Assembly: GCA_947473355.1 (NCBI GenBank) | Contig: CANJCQ010000034.1 | Location: 1 to 41,348, forward strand | DNA length: 41,348 nt | DNA from: Sphingomonadaceae bacterium | GTDB lineage: Bacteria; Pseudomonadota; Alphaproteobacteria; Sphingomonadales; Sphingomonadaceae | Reading direction: 5' to 3' | In this document: in pieces, positions 36,070 through 41,348 of the stretch | Numbering within the stretch: the stretch's first letter is position 1 | Layout: every line of letters starts with the position of its first letter | The notes under the pieces: generated by a model | Databases searched by the model: none | The model's input: only the letters and a program-made list of their open reading frames with translations | Told to the model about the DNA's origin: nothing | Made by a program: the position numbers and the translations under genes

Positions 36070-37080
36070 ATGACATCGCCAGCCTCTTCCCATCTGGGCC
36101 GCTATCCGGCGGGTGCAGCTGCGTTCCCGCATCGGGGCCTGATGGGCATTGCTGGTCTCGCGCGGCACGAGATCCTGTTCCTGCTCGATGAAGCGGAACA
36201 GTGGGTGGAACTCAACCGCCAGCCGCAAAAGCGCGACGACCGTCTGGCTGGACTGACCATCATCAACGCCTTCTTCGAGAATTCGACCCGCACCCGCCTG
36301 TCGTTCGAGATCGCTGGCAAGCGGCTGGGCGCGGATGTGGTCAACATGAACGCCTCGCAATCGAGCGTGAAGAAGGGCGAAACCCTGATTGATACGGCCG
36401 TGACGCTCAATGCCATGCGGGCCGATGCCATTGTCATACGCCATGCGAGCTCAGGCGCGGTGGCGCTGATCGCGGGCAAGGTCGATTGCCCGGTGCTTAA
36501 TGCCGGGGACGGCAGCCATGAACATCCGACGCAGGCCCTGCTCGACGCATTGGCGCTGCGCCAGGTGCTGCGCGAACGCGGGGGCAGCGGCGAGATTGCG
36601 GGCCTCAGGGTCACGATCTGCGGCGATATCCTGCACAGCCGCGTGGCGCGTTCGAACATGCTTTGCCTCACCGCGCTGGGCGCGGAAGTGCGCGTCTGCG
36701 CACCGCCTGCACTGATGCCGGAAGGGGTCGAGGCGATGGGCGTGGCCCCGTTCAACGATTTCAATGCGGCGCTCGAAGGCGCGGATGTGGTGATGATGCT
36801 GCGCTTGCAACAGGAGCGGATGCAGGGGCAATTCGTGCCCAGCCCACGCGAATTTCGCTACCTTTATGGGTTGACGCTCGACCGGCTGGCGAAAGCGAAG
36901 CCGGATGCGCTGGTGATGCATCCCGGGCCGATGAACCGGGGCATCGAGATTGACAGCAATGTTGCCGATCTTGCAGGCCGCTCGCTGATCACTCGTCAGG
37001 TCGAAATGGGCGTGGCCATCCGCATGGCCTGTCTCGATGTGCTGACCCGGACTGCGCGCGGCGCGGAGGGCTGGTCATGA
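36070..37080 (+). CDS. pyrB: Aspartate carbamoyltransferase catalytic subunit
   Basis: A 336-residue enzyme that joins carbamoyl phosphate and aspartate in pyrimidine synthesis. The carbamoyl-phosphate loop is STRTR in [13 protein letters not shown], the H-P-T-Q-A motif is at EHPTQAL, and the aspartate-binding region includes MHPGPMNRG. The start at the ATG giving [10 protein letters not shown] is preferred over a TTG 13 codons earlier. The stop overlaps the next gene's ATG by 4 bases. The neighbour is an inactive dihydroorotase, as in pseudomonad-type ATCases that need it for assembly. Confidence 0.96.
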   Translation: MTSPASSHLGRYPAGAAAFPHRGLMGIAGLARHEILFLLDEAEQWVELNRQPQKRDDRLAGLTIINAFFENSTRTRLSFEIAGKRLGADVVNMNASQSSVKKGETLIDTAVTLNAMRADAIVIRHASSGAVALIAGKVDCPVLNAGDGSHEHPTQALLDALALRQVLRERGGSGEIAGLRVTICGDILHSRVARSNMLCLTALGAEVRVCAPPALMPEGVEAMGVAPFNDFNAALEGADVVMMLRLQQERMQGQFVPSPREFRYLYGLTLDRLAKAKPDALVMHPGPMNRGIEIDSNVADLAGRSLITRQVEMGVAIRMACLDVLTRTARGAEGWS

Positions 37081-38309
37081 GCGCCGCTGAGCCGCTGCTA
37101 ATCGTAAATGGCCTGCTGGTCTTGCCCGAGGGTCCGCTGGTCAAAGGCGCAATCCTCTGCGAAGATGGCAAAATTGCCGCCCTTGGTGACATCAAGCGGC
37201 GCGAAGGTGTCGCATTGGCTGACGCCAATGGTGCGCTTATCGCGCCCGGGCTGGTCGATTTCGGCGTTTTCGCGATCGACAAGCCTGCTTTTCATTTTGG
37301 CGGAATAACCCGTGCCGCACTGATGCCCGATCAGTCGCCGGTGCTCGATCACCCGGCGCGGGTGCGGTTCGCGGCGCAATCCGGCAAGCCCGACCTGTGG
37401 GTCCATCCGCTGGCCGCCGCAACCCGCGGTCTCGAAGGGGTGGAACTCGCCGAACTGGCCCTGATGCGCGACGCAGGCGCCAAAGCCGTGGCCACCGGAC
37501 GCCAGTGGATCTCCGATTCGGGGACGATGGCGCGGTTGCTGCGCTATGCAGCGATGCTGGGGCTGGTGGTGGTTGCCCATGCCGAAGACGGCGGTCTCAC
37601 CGGCAATGCAGTGGCAACCGCAGGCGAAATGGCGACCCGGCTTGGCCTCGCTTCAGCGCCTAGTGAGGCCGAAGCACTGGCAGTAGCGCGCGATATTGCC
37701 CTTGCCGAAATGACCGGCGCGCGGTTGCATCTGCGGCAAGTGACCACTGCTTCCGCTTTGACACTGGTGTGCGCCGCCAAACAGCGCGGGGTCGCGGTGA
37801 CCGCTGGCGTCACCCCCGCGCATTTCATGTTGTCTGATCTGGCGATCGGCGATTTCCGCACTTTCGCCCGAATGTCGCCGCCGCTGCGCTGCGAGGCTGA
37901 CCGGCAGGCGGTGCTGGAGGCACTGGCCGATGGCACAATCGATGTGATTGGCTCGGGCCACGATCCGCGCGGCCCGGAAGACAAGCGCCTGCCTTTCGCC
38001 GACGCCGAACCGGGCATGGCGGGCGCAGAAACGCTGTTGCCGCTGACTCTCAATCTGGTGCGTGACGGCGTCATCGACACGGCCCGCGCTTTTGCCTTGC
38101 TGGCAGGCAATCCCGCCAGGCTGCTGGGCGTCGAAGCTGGAGCGCTGTCAGTCGGCATGGAAGCCGACATCGCGCTCGTCGAACCGGAACGACCCTGGAT
38201 CGTCGATTCTGACCGCATGGCGGCAAGCGCCGGCAATACGCCATTTGACAAGCAACCGGTTCAGGGGCGCGTCACCGCCCTTTGGAAGGGCGGCGCCGCG
38301 CTGGGCTAG
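37077..38309 (+). CDS. pyrX: Inactive dihydroorotase-like subunit (PyrC'/PyrX)
   Basis: A 410-residue dihydroorotase-fold protein with every zinc ligand lost. The D-x-H-x-H motif reads D61-F-G63-V-F65; the C-H-V-S-T His is R/Q in HLRQVTT; the late D-H-A-P-H reads GHDPR. In pseudomonads such PyrC' proteins do not catalyse but are required to stabilise the ATCase dodecamer. The 4-base overlap with pyrB fits a stoichiometric partner. A true dihydroorotase must be encoded elsewhere. Confidence 0.85.
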   Translation: MSAAEPLLIVNGLLVLPEGPLVKGAILCEDGKIAALGDIKRREGVALADANGALIAPGLVDFGVFAIDKPAFHFGGITRAALMPDQSPVLDHPARVRFAAQSGKPDLWVHPLAAATRGLEGVELAELALMRDAGAKAVATGRQWISDSGTMARLLRYAAMLGLVVVAHAEDGGLTGNAVATAGEMATRLGLASAPSEAEALAVARDIALAEMTGARLHLRQVTTASALTLVCAAKQRGVAVTAGVTPAHFMLSDLAIGDFRTFARMSPPLRCEADRQAVLEALADGTIDVIGSGHDPRGPEDKRLPFADAEPGMAGAETLLPLTLNLVRDGVIDTARAFALLAGNPARLLGVEAGALSVGMEADIALVEPERPWIVDSDRMAASAGNTPFDKQPVQGRVTALWKGGAALG

Positions 38310-38312
38310 GCC

Positions 38313-39734
38313 TTACTTGCGGCGAGCGTACTGGAGTCCGGCAAAGGTCTGCGCATTACCCGGAAGCGCGCCTGCGGGAGCCCGCGTCGCGGCATAGGCA
38401 AAGCAAACCCCGCCCCGATTCTTGACCGTCGAGCACATACCCCATGCTGCCCCGGCGTCGAAACCTGCGGCGGCGACGCGCCAGAAATTCCTGCCGCCCA
38501 CCACAGCTGGCGTGATCACCATGCGGTAATCACGGAGCCGAGGATTTCTCGAGGCGAGAATGCCCCAGCCGCGACGCGCGCCCTGCGGGCTGGAAAACGA
38601 GCCCAGCTGCACCAGATGGCTGCCATTGTGGAAGTTCACCGGCTTGGCGGCAGGCAGAACCACACGGACGGTGCGAGGAGCTCTGGCCGGTGTGCTCCAG
38701 TTCGGGGCAGAAACCGGAGCCTGCGGTGTTGAACCGACAAATGCACTAGTGAAAGAGCTGGCTTCTGCTGGCTGGACAGCAGCCACTGTTTCCTGAGCCG
38801 GTGCTTCGGGAGCTGCTGGCGCAGCATAGGCCATAGCGGCCTCGACCGGGACTTGCGGCACGTCGGTCACAACTGCGACCGAAGGTGCGGTTGCAGGAAC
38901 CATCGTCATTGCTTCGCCCGCTGCGGGAAGTTCGCTGCGCGCAGCAACAGGTTGCTGAACCGGCTGCGGCTGCACTGCTGTTGCTTCTGCAGCAAGTTGT
39001 TCGACAGTGTCGGAATTGCCCAGAGCGAGAGCCTGCGGCAGGCCCGGATCGCTGCGAATCGGCGCGCCAAGCAGGCTGGCCACGCGCTTCTGCGCATCTT
39101 CGGGCCGACCCTGCATGGCCCACTCGCTGATCCGGCGATCAACCTGATCGGCAGGAATATCCTGCTCCATCATCGTGCGCGCTTCGCGCCAGCGTCCATC
39201 CAGAGCATAGGCATAGGCCAGATTCTGGCGCAATTTTGGGGAATTCTGACCGCCGCGCAGCGCGTCGGTGAGGATGGCGACGCCTCGGGTTGTCTCGCCG
39301 GCCAAGGCGAGGGCTAGGCCGAGATCGCCGGCCGGAATGTTGTCGCGCCAATCGTCGAGAATGGCGACCGCTTCGCGGCCATGCCCGGCACCGACCTTGG
39401 CAAGCGCGAGGCTCAGCGCGGTACGGGGGCTGTTGTCGCCAAGTCGCATGGCATCGTCAAAAGTGGTTGTCGCGGATGTGAACCGGCCAACTTGCAGATA
39501 AGCGAGGCCGAGATTGGCGCGCAACGAAGAGTTTTGCGGGGCGCGTGCGACTGCGCGTTCTGCAACCTGGACATCCTTCTCGACACCGCGCTTGGAGCGC
39601 GCTGAATTGCCGTTCTCGTGGGCATCGGCGCGCGCGAGGTGGGCACTGCCGGCGCAGGCCCCCAATGTTGCAACTGCGATCGCGCCGATCGCGACAAACC
39701 CGATTCTTTTCGGAGTGGTACGATTCGAGTTCAT
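38313..39734 (-). CDS. TPR- and SPOR-domain lipoprotein
   Basis: A 473-residue protein with a lipobox L-G-A-C (cleavage before C27), about four TPR-like repeats at residues 55-210 (LRANLGLAYLQVGRFTSA, LRQNLAYAYALDGRW), a Pro/Ala-rich linker, and a C-terminal SPOR domain (GSHLVQLGSFSSPQGARRGW...FWRVAAAGF) near residues 380-450. SPOR domains bind denuded septal peptidoglycan. The ATG chosen has AAGGGGAA before it; six residues upstream are optional. It is the last gene of a ParA operon, 23 bases after the middle gene. Confidence 0.85.
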   Translation of the reverse strand: MNSNRTTPKRIGFVAIGAIAVATLGACAGSAHLARADAHENGNSARSKRGVEKDVQVAERAVARAPQNSSLRANLGLAYLQVGRFTSATTTFDDAMRLGDNSPRTALSLALAKVGAGHGREAVAILDDWRDNIPAGDLGLALALAGETTRGVAILTDALRGGQNSPKLRQNLAYAYALDGRWREARTMMEQDIPADQVDRRISEWAMQGRPEDAQKRVASLLGAPIRSDPGLPQALALGNSDTVEQLAAEATAVQPQPVQQPVAARSELPAAGEAMTMVPATAPSVAVVTDVPQVPVEAAMAYAAPAAPEAPAQETVAAVQPAEASSFTSAFVGSTPQAPVSAPNWSTPARAPRTVRVVLPAAKPVNFHNGSHLVQLGSFSSPQGARRGWGILASRNPRLRDYRMVITPAVVGGRNFWRVAAAGFDAGAAWGMCSTVKNRGGVCFAYAATRAPAGALPGNAQTFAGLQYARRK

Positions 39735-39757
39735 TGGGATTCCCCTTTTCACGAAAG

Positions 39758-40237
39758 TCAGTTGCGATTGCCGGCACGCGCCGCCAGATTGGCGACCTCG
39801 GGCAAGCCTTCAATCATGTGGTCGAGTGCTTCAGTGAGAAGCTGCTGGGCACTGCGGCCAGCAAGCGCAGAAGCCAGGCGCAATTCCAGGTGTCGGTCGG
39901 CGTCGAGCCGCAGGGTGAAGGCGGCTTGGCGCCCTTCGGCCAGAGCCGACCGCCGCGGCTTGCCGCGCGGCGCAGCCTTGCCGATCCGGCTGGCGATCTG
40001 GTCCTGCAGACGGCGAACTTCGCGTTGCCCGGCGGGCTGTTCTGCGTTGATGGGCTTGAGTTCAACAATTTCGCCCAACGCTTGGTCATGGCCCATATCG
40101 TTAAAGCCAAGATCATCAAGCTGGCGGGCAGTCGCCTCTTGCAGCGGCTGGAGTTGAGGACGCATGGCCGGCTTTGCGGAACCCTTGCGTGCGAGCAGGG
40201 TCGGCGTCAGCGAGGCCAGGCTCTTGCTCTTGGTCAT
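39758..40237 (-). CDS. Ribbon-helix-helix-like protein (ParA partner)
   Basis: A 159-residue protein. The C-terminal part has a ribbon-helix-helix pattern: a short strand AAFTLRLDADRHLELRLA, a helix, a turn at G-R-S, and a second helix SAQQLLTEALDHMIEGL. Such proteins often serve as the DNA-binding partner of a ParA ATPase. The N-terminal 90 residues are polar and basic with no known domain. The ATG chosen is 13 bases after the parA stop. An earlier ATG would overlap parA. The middle position between parA and a SPOR lipoprotein suggests it links the two. Confidence 0.65.
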   Translation of the reverse strand: MTKSKSLASLTPTLLARKGSAKPAMRPQLQPLQEATARQLDDLGFNDMGHDQALGEIVELKPINAEQPAGQREVRRLQDQIASRIGKAAPRGKPRRSALAEGRQAAFTLRLDADRHLELRLASALAGRSAQQLLTEALDHMIEGLPEVANLAARAGNRN

Positions 40238-40250
40238 GCTCCCGATCTCC

Positions 40251-40970
40251 TCACGAACCGGCCGTGCGGCGGCCAAAGCCGCCTGAGGCGCGCTGCACGC
40301 CAGGCATCACGGCAACGCTGCCCGGCGCTGCGAAAACAGTCCTGCGGAAGTTCTTTTCCAGCCGGTCGGAAATATATTCCCACAGGCTGACGATCTCCAT
40401 GGCCGAACGGCCGCTGGGATCGACTTCCATCACCGTGCGCCCGTCAATCATCGAAGCGGCGAAATCGGTGCGGTGGTGAAGCGTTATCGGGGCGACGGTG
40501 CCGTGCTGCGAAAGCGCGACAGCAGCTTCCGAAGTGATTTTTGCCTTGGGGGTCGCCGCATTGACGACGAACAGCAGCGGCTTGCCTGCCCGCTCGCACA
40601 GATCAACCGTGGCGCCCACCGCTCGAAGATCATGCGGGCTGGGGCGGGTCGGTACGACGATCAGCTCAGCGACAGAGATCACGCTCTGGATTGCCATGGT
40701 GATAGCCGGCGGCGTATCGATGACAGCGAGGCGGAAGCCCTGCTGGCGCAGGACGGCGAGGTCGGCAGTCAGCCTCGCGACGGTGGTCTGGGCAAAAGCG
40801 GGCAATTCCGCCTCGCGCTCGTTCCACCAATCGGCGAGCGAGCCTTGCGGATCGATGTCGATCAACACGACCGGTCCCGCTCCTGCTCGCTGCGCTTGCA
40901 CGGCGAGGTGGCCAGACAATGTTGTCTTGCCTGAGCCGCCCTTTTGCGAAGCCAATGCCAGTACCCGCAA
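40251..40970 (-). CDS. parA: ParA/MinD-family partition ATPase
   Basis: A 239-residue P-loop ATPase. The deviant Walker A is KGGSGKTT, with the ParA-specific first Lys. Walker A' is LIDIDPQGS and Walker B-like is VIDTPPAI. It starts at TTG (TTG CGG GTA) with AGGGGA 6 bases ahead; no other start fits. ParA proteins form dynamic gradients on the nucleoid to position cargo. No parB or parS is beside it, so it is an orphan ParA. The partners are the RHH protein and the SPOR lipoprotein downstream. Confidence 0.9.
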   Translation of the reverse strand: MRVLALASQKGGSGKTTLSGHLAVQAQRAGAGPVVLIDIDPQGSLADWWNEREAELPAFAQTTVARLTADLAVLRQQGFRLAVIDTPPAITMAIQSVISVAELIVVPTRPSPHDLRAVGATVDLCERAGKPLLFVVNAATPKAKITSEAAVALSQHGTVAPITLHHRTDFAASMIDGRTVMEVDPSGRSAMEIVSLWEYISDRLEKNFRRTVFAAPGSVAVMPGVQRASGGFGRRTAGS

Positions 40971-41206
40971 TGCTATTCCCCTGAAATGCTGCCAATCGAC
41001 AGCGGTGTTCGGTCCAGCGGGATCGCAGAACGTTCCTAATTTTGGGTTAACGGCTTGGCGGGTGTTTGTCGGAATTTGCCAGTGAAGCAGGCGGGGGTGG
41101 GCTCAAAACACTTAATTAACCATGGTCATTAGCCATTATCGGCAGCGCTTTGGGCAGCTGCTGTGTTTTGTGCGCTGACAGACTGCCCATTGCTGGTTAA
41201 TAACTA

Positions 41207-41348
41207 GGGTCAGGACCTGTTAAATTGCTTGCATGATGGGCTGAGGGTTGATTCAATGGTGGCACCAGGAGGTGCTGCTTGTGGACGATCTGTTTATGCT
41301 GAGCGAGGTGCAGATGCGCCGGATCAAGCCATTTTTCCCGCGATCGCA
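41207..41348 (+). mobile_element. IS5-family insertion sequence, left end (partial)
   Basis: The 5' end of an insertion sequence, starting at the terminal repeat GGGTCAGGAC after CTA. Its inverse is the end of the element at position 142. The transposase start follows 74 bases later. Only 142 bases are present because the window ends. Confidence 0.85.
41281..41348 (+). CDS. IS5-family transposase, N-terminal fragment
   Basis: A GTG start with AGGAGG 8 bases before it, giving M/V-D-D-L-F-M-L-S-E-V-Q-M-R-R-I-K-P-F-F-P-R-S, which matches the N-terminus of IS5-type transposases (M-D-D-L-F-L-L-S-E-A-Q-M). The frame continues beyond the window. It is in the same orientation as the fragment at the left end. 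Confidence 0.85.
   Translation, partial: MDDLFMLSEVQMRRIKPFFPRS

Overview
The window reads as chromosomal DNA of an alphaproteobacterium, most likely order Sphingomonadales (Sphingomonas/Novosphingobium/Erythrobacter relatives). The support is high GC, a ChpT-type phosphotransferase, a SciP/DUF1153 regulator with a perfect CtrA box, an RpoH-type sigma factor, an alphaproteobacterial gene style (pyrB with an inactive dihydroorotase, TTG/GTG starts) and many small catabolic enzymes typical of sphingomonads. The genus cannot be fixed from the sequence alone. Both ends stop inside copies of one IS5-family insertion sequence: the last 142 bases of one copy at the left and the first 142 bases of another at the right. 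The window is therefore probably a contig that broke at a collapsed repeat.

Layout. 0.2-7.3 kb, minus strand: class I ribonucleotide reductase subunits nrdA and nrdB, separated by a small membrane protein, a PepSY-type membrane protein, three tandem cupins and a glutathione S-transferase; an AT-rich orphan membrane protein follows nrdB. 7.3-12.3 kb: GlsB-like protein, sciP with its CtrA box, an SDR lacking the catalytic Tyr, uvrB, and a higBA toxin-antitoxin pair with a palindromic operator. 12.3-21 kb: a HhH membrane protein, a vWA lipoprotein gene broken by one in-frame TAA, an SMP-30 family hydrolase, an amidohydrolase, RNase P RNA with its promoter, an AmpD-like amidase overlapping chpT, and a D-aminoacylase-like enzyme. 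21-33 kb: JAMM protease, RluA-family pseudouridine synthase, rpoH, mtgA, a secreted beta-sandwich protein, a cation diffusion facilitator, a VOC protein, then clpX, clpP and tig, tRNA-Leu(TAG) and sppA. 33-41 kb: a TauD/GntR pair, a GrpB-like protein, pyrB with a zinc-site-less dihydroorotase paralogue, and a three-gene SPOR lipoprotein/RHH/ParA operon.

How the parts fit. Several genes belong to conserved alphaproteobacterial circuits: sciP and chpT act on the CtrA cell-cycle pathway, rpoH and clpXP/tig on protein quality control, nrdAB/uvrB/pyrB on DNA precursors and repair, and mtgA/AmpD-like amidase/SPOR protein on the cell wall. I found no CRISPR array, phage or known defence island. The locus most like an undescribed system is the ParA / ribbon-helix-helix / SPOR-lipoprotein operon. 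Other notable points are the tandem cupin triplet between the nrd genes, the nonsense-split vWA gene, the Tyr-less SDR, the inactive dihydroorotase and the metal-binding, Ala/Lys-rich tail of trigger factor.
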